A stretch of DNA of 64,000 bases from Limnoperna fortunei (lineage: Eukaryota; Mollusca; Bivalvia; Mytilida; Modiolidae): NCBI GenBank assembly GCA_944474755.1, contig OX104124.1:2542001-2606000 (forward strand), given 5' to 3'. The notes below the pieces were generated by a model that was not told where the DNA came from, ran no database searches, and saw only the letters and a list, made by a program, of their open reading frames with translations. How positions within the stretch are numbered: the stretch's first letter is position 1; each line of letters starts with the position of its first letter. A program made the translations under genes and the position numbers. This document shows positions 22,025 to 33,904 of this stretch, piece after piece.

Positions 22025-22916
22025 CCGTCAAATAGTGCTTCTTTCTTGACTACATAACAATAATAACTGTCTTGTTGATAAATTGATGTCAACGTTTTAA
22101 AACTTCTTCGTATGAGCGGAAGTAGTATTTAGACCATAGCAACATCTTCAACGCAACTTTTTAGGCGCAAAGATAATACAGAGATGAATCTGTTCAAAAG
22201 CAGGCAAGACAATTGTGTTTTATTGAAAGAAACCTTTGAAGAAATAGTCTTTCGCTGATTACAACTATATTAACATTTCCGGTCTGCAGACGCATTCGCG
22301 AGTATAACATTTTGCGTTTTTTAAAAATAATTTTCCAATAATATAAATTGTATTTTTGTCCACGAAAGCATATAACAAATTTAACGACAACATTTATAAA
22401 CAGGCAATAACTGCACATTTCTCTATTGTATATTCTTCGAACACTAGCAATTTTTTTTTACTAATTATAAGAAAAATCATGATTGATTGTTTCTTCCGAA
22501 TATAGGTAAACTACTGCTAAAAAACAATCTTTTTTTTCTGTCAGTTGCAAAATGACAAAAGTAAAAATTTTAAAAAGGACAGTTTATACGTTGTTGTTTG
22601 CTGATACTGTCAGCATATAGATCTGATTAATCAGTTACCAGTGCCTGTAAATTACATCTAGTACCCAATCGTTTATTAATTTATGATTTAAGTTACATAG
22701 GAAATCACGTAAAACGCCATTTGAGCATAATTATTTGTAGTTAATATATTTTAAAAACATTTTGATAAACTGAACGTGACCACGAAAATATTTTTTTGAA
22801 ATCATTTGGATATACTTAAAGTGAAGACATTACTACCATTCTTTATAATTATATTAAAAGAAACATAGAATGATTAAAGCCTAATATAAAATCTAATAAC
22901 TGTTTTGTTTTTATAG
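22025..22916. other. Upstream region / first intron of the VLIG gene
   Basis: AT-rich with no coding evidence. It ends in a good acceptor (TGTTTTGTTTTTATAG at 22901-22916) directly before the first coding exon, so a 5' untranslated exon should lie further upstream. I could not place it. Confidence 0.5.
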
Positions 22917-25900
22917 CAAACAATGGTATCAACAGAAAAAAGAAAACTGCTACTTTTATACCAGTGCATCATTGATACGGGAGCCGAAGTTGTTCGTTCT
23001 TATACAGAACCAAAACTTACTGTCAACCACGGTGGCAGCATTGCAACATTTATAGATACAGAAAAACATTTTTTCTACCATCAATGGAATCTAGAGAAAA
23101 CACCTTGTTGTGCTTGTCCTAAACATGGCTGCAGTATAAGTAAGGTAAAGAATATGGATAAAGCTATACGTCAGAAGATGTACACTTATGATCGCAACAT
23201 TCCTTATCCAAGTGGTCACCACAAGGACAAAGTTCAAAACTGTATTTGCAGATACATCAGTAATAACATTGATATAGATTCTTTTGACCTTGCAGATTTG
23301 AACTTTTTATTAAGAAGTAGAAAGTTAGTGCTTCCTGCAGATGAGCCTTTTGTTGACAAGATTATGGATATAAGATGTCAAGTATGTCATGCAGCAAGTT
23401 CGGAATCATATCCAAATCAGTCTTTAATTAATTTATGGGCGGATTTTGAAAGTGCTCTCCTACAGTTAGCTGAACCAAAATACTATCGTCGAATGGTAAA
23501 ATTGCAGCTAAGCACTAAAAAGGAAACCATCTTGATTGACGCAGATGTCGAAAGACTTGTGACAGATATAGAGGTGAGTAATTTTAGAATATTATTTACA
23601 TTTACAATGAATGCAGATTAATTCTTACTAACTGCTAGGGTAAATTACATTTTTTCATATAGAAGGTAATTTGAAGAGTTCTTTATTAAAAACAAAATAA
23701 TTTAAATTCTATAATAAGTTTTAATCCGATTTGATATTATTTTTATATTATTGTCAGCGTTTTATAAGACAGAATATGATAAGGAATTCTTCCACAAAAA
23801 TAATACGGAGGTTTTTATGCATTATTATTAAATCTAAAAAGTATGTCAGTGCATAGTTAATAATTTAGATTTTGAAAGGAAACAAATGTCGGGCGGTTGT
23901 GCGTGCGCGCTGGGAAAATGTGGTATCTATATTGTGTAATCAACTCCTTCTACAGTTTGCAGCCCAGATTTCTGTTACATCAAAGAAAGAGTGCACATAT
24001 ATTAAAGTTGCTTACCTGCTATAACGGAATTGTTCAAGGATTTTTCTAACTTTCCGGACTTCGTTGTCCTCGTTGCTTTCGACCCAGACTGCAGACACTT
24101 CAAAGAAAGATTGCACATTTATTGAAGTTGTACACCTGCTATTCTGGAATTGTTTAAGGATTATAATTTTCAAAACTTGGGAATTTAGTCATTTTTTTCC
24201 AAATCATTGCAGAAGACGGTACCTATTTTTGTAGTCATTTCCCCTACAGTTTTCTACACAGATCTCTGAAGCTTCTCAGAAATGTTCCTTATTTGCAATT
24301 TTTTATATTCTAAAAGAAAATATATTTCTAGTCACTCTATATCTGCGTGTCTAATTTTTATAACATTCAAAACATTTATAATTGCTCAAATCAGAAAATG
24401 TTTTCATATTTTTAAAAGAAACTCAGAGAACAAATAACAGAATTGATGACAGACGGCATAAGTATCATAACAAAGAGAGTAAGTGGAAACATACAGCCTG
24501 CTTTGGACGACTTAAGATCACAACTTACATTAGGAGTGAATAATATACAGACATGTATACAAGATAGTAAATCTGCACTGAACGAAGTTCAAGAATCTAT
24601 TAGGAAACTTAGCTTTGAATTTAAAGGTATAGTTATTTGAATGGTAACGTTGTGTAATATCACCACTTGATCTGTTTTACTTTGTATGATGTAAGAAAGG
24701 GGATGATTGTTCCTTTAGTCTTTAGGGGTAGTAATAATGATGAAAGCTTAAGCATTGTCGGTCAAATAATAAAATAAGTCAGATAGGTGTCCAAATTGAC
24801 GTCTCCGCTTAATATGTTTAACCTTGTTTGTGTGGTTTCATTAAGAGACCGACTCCCTTTAATAGAATTAATACCCGTCTCTAAGTTGTGGGATAGGGAT
24901 AAATGCCGCGCGTTGTCTTATTAAATCTTAGATACATTAAAAAAATTGCTTTTATTACAAAAAAATGGGTTTTCAGTATGTGTAGACTCTTCTTGTATGA
25001 ATCGGAGTACAATGTTTAGCTCATATTTTAGCATTTGTATTTATTTTGTATACAGGTTTTGTTATCTAAATGAGTGATAATTAATTCTATATTTCTTATT
25101 ATTGTGGTCTAATATTTTAAATCAGAACAAGAATATTCATTAAGTGTTCCCTGATGGCGATTTTGAGGTTAAGTTTGAAGATATTTTTTCATGAGTTATT
25201 CTGCATATTTGAATAGAAAAATGGATGAACCTGCAAGACAATTTATGCTTTAATCCTTTTAAACACACGCTTTAAGGAATTGTTATTTGAAATATTTGTA
25301 TCTGCTGATCTGTGTAGAGTTCAAGATCTTTTTTCAAAGAAAATTAACAACAAGAGATCGTGTGCCATTTTTAAATTACCACCGAGATCATTAGCTGTTT
25401 GAAGGACAATTGCTGACATTTAGGGGATTGTCCAGATGTATGATGTTTTGTTAAACATTTAAAGATTAAAATTTTAAATGTAATCTAATGCAAATGGCTT
25501 TTTGAGTGATGTTTTACTTCATTTTCATCGATTTTGCAGCTTTACCTTGGCGTCGAGTCTTTACTAGAGAGGAAGCCGGAGAACCCTGAAAAAAACATAA
25601 ATCTTCGGCAGGCAAATCCTTGTCAATTATAATTGCAGTTTGAAAACATTCTCCCTCAATAGTAGACGAACTCGGCTACCAAGGCCCCTCAGTTCTTTAA
25701 AAAAAACGCTTAAAAAAATAATCGTGTAAAAAAATGTTCAAAAATAGAATTTGCATATAACAAGTTTTTGAAAACAGAAATGTTATTCATTATTTTTATT
25801 TCAGAACACATCAATAAAGTCAGAATTGAATTCATAACGGAAGTTCGAAAAACAATAGAAACCTCCTGTAATGGTAAATGTGCAGACGCATATACGTTAG

Positions 25901-28900
25901 CTCTAAGTCAAAATGGCAGTAGAGTAAGAAATGACAAAGCCGCGGCAAAAGGAAAATCTTACGAACATTGCAAATCATACAACACAAATAAAACCAAAAA
26001 ACAAAAAAGCAAAACAAAACAACGATTGAATCAATCTGAAAATTGAATGGGTGATAATAGCTTTTCTAAAATTATATTAGTGTAGCAATTGCAGTCAAAG
26101 GATCATTTATTTAGTGTTTAACCGACCTTTGTTGTCAATGTCAAAATACATGTAAAGACGACGATGAATTTAAACTGCTCGTTTTGTCATGCATTCTAAG
26201 CTCATAATTGTTTACTTATATGACTTCATCTGTAAAGTTAACCAAAAATAATTATGAGTAATTAGATTACGTTGTAAAATGTAGCCAGCAGAACCAATAT
26301 GTAAGTCACAGCTTGTTTCAGAAATAGATTATTGCGAATTAGAACTTGGCCAGACCTTACATTTGTCTATAGTTTATACCAAGTGGTATGTCTAACAAAT
26401 GTTTTAATATTTCGAAGCGGCTCTAAGAGGACTCTTTCAATGGTAATATTGGTTTTTGAAACTGATAAGATATATTCGAAAACAACAGGTTAGAAGCAAA
26501 TGAAATTGACATAAAATATATTCTCGACGTTTTATTTGATAAACACACCTTTTAAGCAAACATTATTAACAAATCTCAACAGTTTTAAATTTTCTGTTGA
26601 GAGTATATGGGACTTCGGCTCTATGCTTTTTAGAAAACTAAAGTGTTCTCGAAGAGTATGAAGAACCGCATATAAGAATATTTAATAAAATTATATATTA
26701 AATGATGTTCTCTATTCCAAAGAATTATTTAGTACATTTTTTGGAAAGAAGTAATAAGCAGATATGTCTTTCAGGATGCCATTGTGTTAATTACAATATT
26801 AAAATTGACTCTGAAAGATTAAAGGACGATAAAGCAAAAGAAGTTCTTTCCGCTCAAGCAATTTCTAGAACGGAGCAGATGGATTTGGATCAGGAAGAAA
26901 TTGAGATTAATTCTGTGGAGACCAACTGTCTTTTGTTAGAGGCAAGATCATCATCTAGTATATTTAGGAGTGAAAAAAGTTTCAAAGAAGCGATATTATT
27001 TCTAATACGGAAAGTACTTGATGCTGGAGAAGTCGACACAAGTATAGAGTCAACTGTTCGCGTTTCTTTTGAAATTATCACTCCGCTTAATGATGGTAAG
27101 ATTATTTAAATGTTATAGAAATATTCCATATAAATGTGGTCAGATTACAAGAATATTATCCCACGGTACCTTTGATTGCATTTATATTGTATTACCCTTT
27201 GCCGACAGAGCAGAGCAATAGAACATATAAATGCAATTCAACATACCAAGGGTAAATATTTATAAACATTAGCAAAAACCATATGGAATATTTGTTATAT
27301 TATATTTTAAAATGGCTGAGAAAACATTTTTATTTCTAGTATACAATTGTGTCATTAACAGGTTGTTTTATATCAAATTTAAATTCAATTTTTGTTGCGT
27401 AATGTAGATATCCCCTCTTCAGTCAAAACAAACTGATGAAGATGAAGGCCAGTGCTTGTGTTATACTGCCTCCTTGTGTCAATTCCGGATTTTTGTATAC
27501 AAAAAAAACAAACGAAAAATATTTTGTTCCCCATGTCATACTAAAGATATCTTTAAATATAATATAATTGGAAATATTTAATGAACAAAATATCAAGCAA
27601 CAAAACTAAGTGTGCCATAATGTAGAAATTACTCCCGTTCGCCAGTTTTTATACTTTGTCCTCAAAGCACACACAGGAGACTGTTTGGTACTTTTATTGG
27701 TACCTAGAGAGAACCGCAAACCTTTGGTAGGAAAACTGGCAATTCGTGTCCATTAAGATTGGAGTAGAAGTACACCATGTCTGCAGTTAGACCCGAACCC
27801 GAAATCTAAGTTTTGACAGACCACGTGATCAATAACAGACGAACTTACTTAACCACTCGGCCACCGGGGCCCCAAAATGTGTAAAAAGGATGATAAATAT
27901 CTTGTTTACATATTTCACAGGTCTATATCGCGAACATTATTTTTACCCCTGAAATCGTCTACACCCAGTAATCCTTATGTTTATCCTGTCACAGGCGTTT
28001 GTTTATATTAAAATAGTGTGCATACATCACCTTTGATAACTTAAAAAGTCTTTTTTTCGATTTAACTTACAAATTTCAAAATATTGTCCGGTTTGGAATC
28101 CTTATAAATATCTTCTTAAGTATTTCACAACGACATCGTTTACGTCTATATCGGGAACATTATTTCTTCCCTGAAATTGCTTACCCCTAGTATGGTGTTC
28201 ATAAAGTTATCCTTATGTTTTTCTTGTCAAAGGCGTTGTTTTATTTAAATGAGGTGCATGCATTGCCTTTGTCAATATGTTGTCAAGACCTGATAACTGT
28301 ATTGTCAAAATCCGAAAGTTCGATAGGATTTTGTTAAGAGAGCTTTGATGATAATAAAATAGTGCTGAGTCGTTGTTATTTATCATTATATTTATACTTA
28401 AGACATATCGCAAAAATATATAAAGTAACTGCTTTAAAAGGTTGCTTCGTCTCTTATTAAGTTGAATTATTGTTTGCATTGGTTGGTTACTTAAAAATAA
28501 ATTATATCTAATATATATGAAACGATATTGAAAATATAATCAACCATATTTTCAAAGTTGATATAATATTATGTCGACATCGTTGAGATGTTGACAATCT
28601 AAATGATTAAACAATAATGTTTCCAATGTTATTTTGATATTGTGTTAAGATCACTTACTTCATGATATCCATACAATTTATCTTATATTGTACACATGAC
28701 ATCAACGAATTTACCTATTTAGTGTTTTATATTTAATTTCAGAAGAGATCAAAGTCTTCTTAAACATACCACGTGGAACTCATGTTGAAGCAGTGAATGA
28801 TGCCAATGTAACGTCTGCAGATTTTCTTGAATTACATGTCGATGAAATTGAAAAAGGTGAGTTAAATTTTTTTAATTTTAAGATATATGTGTGTGTGGGT

Positions 28901-31900
28901 GTGTGTGTGTGTGGCTAAAAAAAATTACACTTTAAAATATTTTGAAAATAACGAAACTTTATTTTTTTCAATTGATAGTACAAATTTTGAATGCAACGTG
29001 TGGTTATCATTTGTAACATTTGAATTCAATATTTGCTTGAATGATATTTTACTGGTGTTAAAAAGTATGTACTTAAAACTGCTCGTCCGACACAATTGGC
29101 GGTGACAACAGACGTAGCAAATTTAATGATTTTCAGTATCAGTTTTGACAAAGAAGCTATGCCACGATTGAGTACTCATAAGAGAAAACAAGCTATTATC
29201 AGATTGCATTGTGGGCAATTCGTTAGAGTTGCTAGAAGTTAGGCCATCTGTTAGCAAATGTTTTCACCACTAACCTTCATGTTTTTCCATTTCTAACATA
29301 ACTAACAAACTAAGGTTTAACAAACCAATACACTTTTAAAAGAATCTTGTGCAGCGTGTCAAGAAATCTGTATCATAGTCAGTCTGTTCTGAAATATATA
29401 TATGAATGTTACGTATCTGAAGAATACTAAAACCAAAAAATGGTTAGTGTTTCCGTTAAATAGTTTGTGCTTCTCTTTTATTCATCTATATAATCGTTTT
29501 TGATATATATTCGTAAGTTTCCACAATGCGATTAGCTTAAACCATTCTGTCGATCGTCTGTGGTTCCACAACACAATATGAACGGACGGGAGAAACGTAT
29601 TACTGATGCTTGTTTAGTAAAACAATATACTGTCAGTACAATACACGAGGAGTTCTTATCGATGCTTCTGTTGTTTTCTCGTTTTTTTGTATGTCTGTGT
29701 ATAGATGTTCGTCCTATGACATTTGGTCGTATGAGAATGTTTCATGGCAAAGCGTGTTGAGGTTCCTTAGTCGTATAAAATTCCAACAAGCACCATCATT
29801 GTGAATATTCTAAAGTTTGTCTGTAATAAACCTTTATTGTGTTTCTCTATTCGTTGTAATTTCTACAATGCAAGTAAAATTTCCTTCCTTTAATCCACTA
29901 TATCAACTCTTAACTAAATTTCGTAACTCGAAACAAAATAAAGTTAAATGAATCATGTACATTAACTTATTAATTAATTTGTTCTGTGATCAGATTCGAT
30001 ACCGGAGTTCAAAGAGCTGCAGACAACGGCAGAACATTCAGAGTTTGGAAAATATTACCATGGTGATAACAGTACAGAGGTTAAGAGACACATGTCATCA
30101 CAGAACATTGAAGAGACAGCCAAACAGAATAGAATAGGTGAAAAAGCCCATACATCAGAAAAATTATCAAAGATTATGTTATTAATTGATAGCTTAGGTT
30201 TGGGAGAATATTATCCAAATAAAATGCAGTTAAGCGATGTGATGAAAATAAAATCTAAATCCCCACCCACTTCAAGTGAACTAGCGTTTATCTTTTTGGA
30301 GAATTTGATAATGTCGAATTTTACATGTCGCGATAAACTTTTACAATATTACATCCAGCGTATTAAACAAGCATCAAAAGATATTCACGAAACAGAACAA
30401 AACAAACTATCAGGGGATATAGGTGATTTATTTGGCGATGAGGATTATAATACAGCTGATAAAACTCTCATTAATCCTTTAGACCTCACTTTGACTGTTT
30501 TTCTTTGTTCCTCTCCTTTTCTTAAGACAATATTGACTACAAAATTATTTGTCTGTAAACTGGCTATTCCGTTTATATATCCCAATTTAGAAAGAGAGTG
30601 CTTATCAGTGTTTTATTGGCCTTTGCGTTGGGTTATTTTGGAAACCAATATTGATAAAAGACGTGCTCAAAATATGTCAGTAGACTGTCCTTGTCAAATA
30701 GTTGCATGTGTTAGACTTGGTCGGCCGTCCGTATCGAAATCTAAATTAATTAATGAAGTCCTTAATGATCAATACCACGACACATTCTTTAATAAGGACT
30801 GTTCACTGGGGACATCAAACAGATGCATAAGTGACGGATTGATAGAGGCTGCTTGGTATATTCCGTCAGGAAAATCAAAACTCATGAACAATTTAACCAT
30901 GTTCCTGAATTTAAGAGGAGACAGTTTATATCACACTAAGCAGGTTCAGTTTTTGTCCAAGTTGTCAACTTTGGTAATAGTGTTTCTTGATATGAGCTTG
31001 TTAGAAAACACAGAAATTAAAGAACAACTTTTTTCTTTTTACGACTGTGAATGTGGGGTTTTACTTGCAATTGATGCAAATTCATATAGTAAGACTGCAG
31101 TGAGAGAGAAGCTTAAGATATTTTTCGAAATAGAAAGCCAACAAAATAAAAAAACGAAGTTCAGCATTTTGAAAGTAGATGGGTCTATGAGAAGTATTTC
31201 ATCTATTAAAGATGAAATGAGGAAAGCGGTTTGTGAATTAGCAAAGAATGGTACTATTTCGTCCTTATCGATTCGGCTAGCAAAACTACATACAACGTTA
31301 GATGAAGACGACGATTTATACAGAACAGTTAAGCATACAGTTAAATCAATTATGGATTTAATTCCAGATAAGTGTCTGGAATCAAAAGAGCAAGTCCTGC
31401 CATTACAAGGCAAATTGTGGAAGTCGTTCAGCCAAAAATTAAAATCAGTAAATAAGTCATCACAATATAAAGGGATGAACGGAGCAGAAAAAATAAGAAA
31501 AGAAATGAATGCAGACCGCAAGAAACAAGCTGAAATATGTAAAAAACTTGGACCTTTCATGAATAAATACTTAGATGTTCTCTTTAGTAGTTTTAAATCA
31601 GAAAACGAATTCCAGTTATTAGTGTTATGGACAAAAATGGTCCTTGATGAAAGATACCGTAATGTTTTACCTTATTTTCTGTCAAAGTACCAATCCGATT
31701 GGCAAGCTCGAAAAGCTGCAAGAGACAACAGGGAAACTAACTCCATACGGATGCTGCAAAATGAGCTCGACAAAAGCGAATATAACTTAGCCGAAGCATC
31801 TTTTGGATTTGAACATCTCTGTAGAGAAATTGGTCAGATGTTTGAAGCTTTAAGTGTCTGTGAATCATGTCCAAGCCAATTACAAGACTTTACCAACCGG

Positions 31901-33904
31901 TTGCCCGATATTGCAGTTAAATTGTTGCTGATTGGACTACCATTTGAGATAATGGACGGGGATGCGGCCAATGTTCCTATATTATGGGTCAAAGCAGTTC
32001 TGTCACGTTTAAAAGATGTTTTAGGAGATAAAAAATTACTAGCATTAACGGTTCTTGGAATTCAAGGTTCAGGAAAATCAACCTTACTTAACACAATGTT
32101 TGGTCTACAGTTTGCTGTTAGCGCAGGACGATGCACGAGAGGGGTATTTATGCAGCTTGTTCCGGTCGCCAACAAGGCGCTTCCATTTGAGTATGTTCTA
32201 GTATTTGGCACAGAAGGTCTGAGAGCACCAGAGTTTGCACACCAAAATCATAGTTATGAAAATGAGTTAGCAACTTTTGTTATTGGTTTGGGAGATATCA
32301 CAATAGTAAACATAAAAGGTGAAAATACTGCTGAGCTAAAGGATGTTCTTCAAATTTCTGTCCATGCTTTTCTACGGCTGAAGTTAGCAAATAAGGGATT
32401 AAATATGAAGCAAAGCTGTATTTTTATACATCAGAATGTACTTGCTACAGATGCAAACGATAAAATGATGCTAGGCAGACAAAAGTTTGTCGAAATTCTT
32501 GATGAAATGACAAAAGAAGCAGCAGATCAGGAAAATATTGCTGATATCCAGTCTTTTAATCAAGTCATTGAATTTAACAGTGAACAGAATGTCTGGTATT
32601 TTTCCGATCTTTGGCGAGGTGATCCACCAATGGCCCCAGTAAATCCAGGATACAGCGAAAATGTTTCAAGTGTCAAGGAGGCATTACTGTTTCAACTAAC
32701 AGCAAAAAGAACGAATTTCTTGACAATTGGTAACACAATAAGTAGAATTGACGATCTTTGGAATGGTATATTGAAAGATGATTTTGTATTCAGTTTTCGA
32801 AACAGTCTGGAACTTAAGGCTTATAATAGCATGGAACAGCATTGTCAAACTATAACTTTGAGCCTTGAAAAATTTGTTGGGGAATTCATTTTATCAGAAT
32901 GCAAAAGTTTCTTTCTTAACTGTAAAGATATACAAGAACTAGAACAGGCCGTTCCTGCTATAACCATACGATTATCTAGAAAGATAAGCAAAAGGTTAGA
33001 ATATCTTATAAAGGATTTATATGACTTTGTAGAAAAACATTCACTTAAAGATATCATGATACAGTGGGTGCAACACAAGCGTAATAGATTTACCCTACTT
33101 GCTGAAAGTCTTGAAGCAAATGCAAAATCAGATATAAATAATACCAAAGAAGAGATCCGGTTCGCAAAATTGGTATTAAGCGAGAAAACAAAGCATGAAA
33201 TGGAAATTTATGAGTTGGCAAGGAACTTAGCCACACAGATGAGGGGTGAGAAACCTGATGAAATAATACTTAAAGACAAATTTAACAGTCTTTGGTCCAA
33301 GTGGATTAGTAAATTTACAACGAAAGACACAAGAGATGTTGTACCAGTTATCTATCAGATAGAATCGATGCTCTATGAAAAATTTCCTAAAGATGCTTAT
33401 TTTATTGGTTTGATAAATAACTTGCCTGACGATCACTTTTACCAAACGGCAAAAAAACTTGAAGGTTCTATTAACATCAACTGGATTTCTGCTGAAAAAC
33501 ATTTAAGTTTTCACAGACCTATGGCTAGATTAATACGGCAAGAGAAAAAAGAGGAACAACAAACTGTAAATGTTATAAATAGGATTTTTCGTGCCATTGA
33601 TACGAGATTAATAGAGGTAAACTCGCAGGATATGAGATTTGAACAGTCATATGTTACAGAAATTCTTAACATGGTAACAAATGGCATTTCTGATTTCAAC
33701 GACCACAGTAACAATGAATACAAATTCAATCTTCTCTCTCCATTCCGTGCCATGATTGTATTGCATGTCGTCAAGTATGTTAAGGTATTTTTTACGAGAT
33801 TAAATGACAAATACAACAGGAAACATAGCCTAAAAGCACAAATAGAAGAATACAAAGGAATATCATGGGATTTATTTAAAAATTGCTTCGAGAGTAAAAC
33901 CTAG
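22917..33904 (+). CDS. HEPN-VLIG type very large GTPase (interferon-induced very large GTPase-like)
   Basis: Six coding exons, 22923-23573, 24419-24626, 25805-25873, 26775-27095, 28743-28856 and 29994-33904, join with consistent phases (0,1,1,1,1) and canonical GT-AG sites to give 1757 residues. The ATG lies six bases after an acceptor. Order of parts: HEPN domain (about 1-217, R151-x4-H156), coiled coil (218-286), middle domain (287-454), then a VLIG-type region with P-loop GIQGSGKST at 1143, CTRG switch, TEG at about 1194 and a FIHQN segment, followed by long helices. Vertebrate VLIGs are interferon-induced cytosolic GTPases. HEPN domains with R-x4-6-H are often ribonucleases. An innate immune role is inference. 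G3 reads GTEG instead of DTEG, and the usual C-terminal tail is lost after the stop. Confidence 0.85.
22923..23573 (+). CDS. Exon 1: DZIP3-like HEPN domain
   Basis: 217 codons ending phase 0 at GAG/GTGAGT. The sequence resembles the HEPN domains of DZIP3-type proteins, common in bivalve immune-like proteins. It has an N-terminal helix (LLLLYQCIIDTGAEVVRSY), an aromatic/cysteine segment (FFYHQWNLEKTPCCACPKH), the LADLNFLL helix, then the motif MDIRCQVCHAASS containing R-x4-H (R151, H156) and a closing amphipathic helix (LWADFESALLQLAE). R-x4-6-H is the catalytic signature of HEPN nucleases; whether this one is active is unknown. No copy of this exon exists near the pseudogene at 6.8 kb. Confidence 0.8.
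23900..24310 (+). repeat. Intronic tandem repeat, about 120-base period
   Basis: The phrase beginning CCCAGATTTCTG near 23963 recurs as CCCAGACTGCAG near 24083. Each is followed by CAAAGAAAG, GCACAT and ACCTGCTAT..GGAATTGTT. A weaker third unit follows near 24245. It lies in the intron between exons 1 and 2. Confidence 0.6.
24419..24626 (+). CDS. Exon 2: coiled-coil segment
   Basis: 208 bases, entered in phase 0 after an AAAAG acceptor and left in phase 1 at AAAG/GTATAG. It encodes about 69 residues of heptad-like helix (LREQITELMTDG, LDDLRSQLTLGVNNIQTCIQ, LNEVQESIRKLSFEFK), probably a coiled coil linking the HEPN domain to the middle domain. It is too short and too consistent in phase with its neighbours to be a chance frame. 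Confidence 0.75.
24627..25514 (+). other. Intron 2, first part
   Basis: No features supported. AT-rich; no further in-phase exon seen between 24627 and 25804 apart from the SINE listed separately. Confidence 0.5.
25515..25690 (-). repeat. Diverged SINE in intron 2
   Basis: Minus strand. The tail (GCTGCAAAATCGATG near 25530), the body (GTCTTTACTAGAGAGGAAGC in plus reading) and a degraded head (GGGGCCTTGGTAGCCGAG near 25690) are in SINE order, but the copy is shortened and diverged. Confidence 0.7.
25805..25873 (+). CDS. Exon 3: short linker exon
   Basis: 69 bases (phase 1 to phase 1) between TTTATTTCAG and GTAAATG, encoding a short helix (HINKVRIEFITEVRKTIETS). The phases match exons 2 and 4 exactly, which supports the model. 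Confidence 0.7.
26775..27095 (+). CDS. Exon 4: middle alpha/beta domain
   Basis: 321 bases, phase 1 to 1, between TGTCTTTCAG and GTAAGA. It encodes about 107 residues with the pattern NCLLLEARSSSS, SFKEAILFLIRKVLDAGEVD and STVRVSFEIITPLND. To my recollection this type of segment follows HEPN in many mollusc proteins. Its function is unknown. Confidence 0.75.
27121..27293. repeat. Foldback element in intron 4
   Basis: AAATATTCCATAT near 27121 and ATATGGAATATTT ending near 27293 begin inverted arms of about 70 bases. These continue through ATTGCATTTATAT on one side and ATATAAATGCAAT on the other, with a short central loop. It would form a long imperfect hairpin in DNA or in the intron RNA. It resembles a small MITE. 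Confidence 0.7.
27690..27873 (-). repeat. tRNA-derived SINE in intron 4
   Basis: Minus strand. The head at about 27870 (GGGGCCCCGGTGGCCGAGTG) and the AAAACTGGCAATTCG body at 27735 are well preserved. The tail is replaced by other sequence before about 27690. Confidence 0.85.
27895..28290 (+). repeat. Intronic direct duplication, 223-base period
   Basis: GTCTATATCGCGAACATTAT at 27921 recurs as GTCTATATCGGGAACATTAT at 28144. Each is followed by CCCTGAAAT, ATCCTTATGTTT and GGCGTT. Two imperfect units in intron 4. Confidence 0.7.
28743..28856 (+). CDS. Exon 5: acidic linker exon
   Basis: 114 bases, phase 1 to 1, between TTAATTTCAG and GTGAGT. It encodes 38 residues (EEIKVFLNIPRGTHVEAVND, then an acidic stretch ending HVDEIEK), an acidic connector to the GTPase exon. 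Confidence 0.7.
28885..28914 (+). repeat. TG microsatellite
   Basis: A run of alternating TG with two interruptions, just inside the last intron after exon 5. Confidence 0.8.
29100..29993 (+). repeat. Last VLIG intron, 3' part (duplicated at 5640-6850)
   Basis: Non-coding; matches the sequence upstream of the pseudogene in order (see the entry at 5640). It ends in the acceptor of exon 6. Confidence 0.65.
29994..33904 (+). CDS. Exon 6: large VLIG GTPase exon
   Basis: 3911 bases open from the acceptor TTCTGTGATCAG at 29982-29993 to a TAG at 33902. VLIG genes typically carry their GTPase region in one giant exon, as here. The first ATG in the exon is at 30092, but the frame is open from the acceptor and joins exon 5 in phase. 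The P-loop GIQGSGKST is at 32057. A GRCTRG switch-like segment follows. G3 is GTEG at 32207 (Gly for Asp). IFIHQNV and DEMTKEAADQENI follow, which are typical of VLIG. Helices fill the rest. Codons right after the stop still read in frame as DVISVG, suggesting that the TAG interrupts a longer ancestral frame. Confidence 0.9.
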
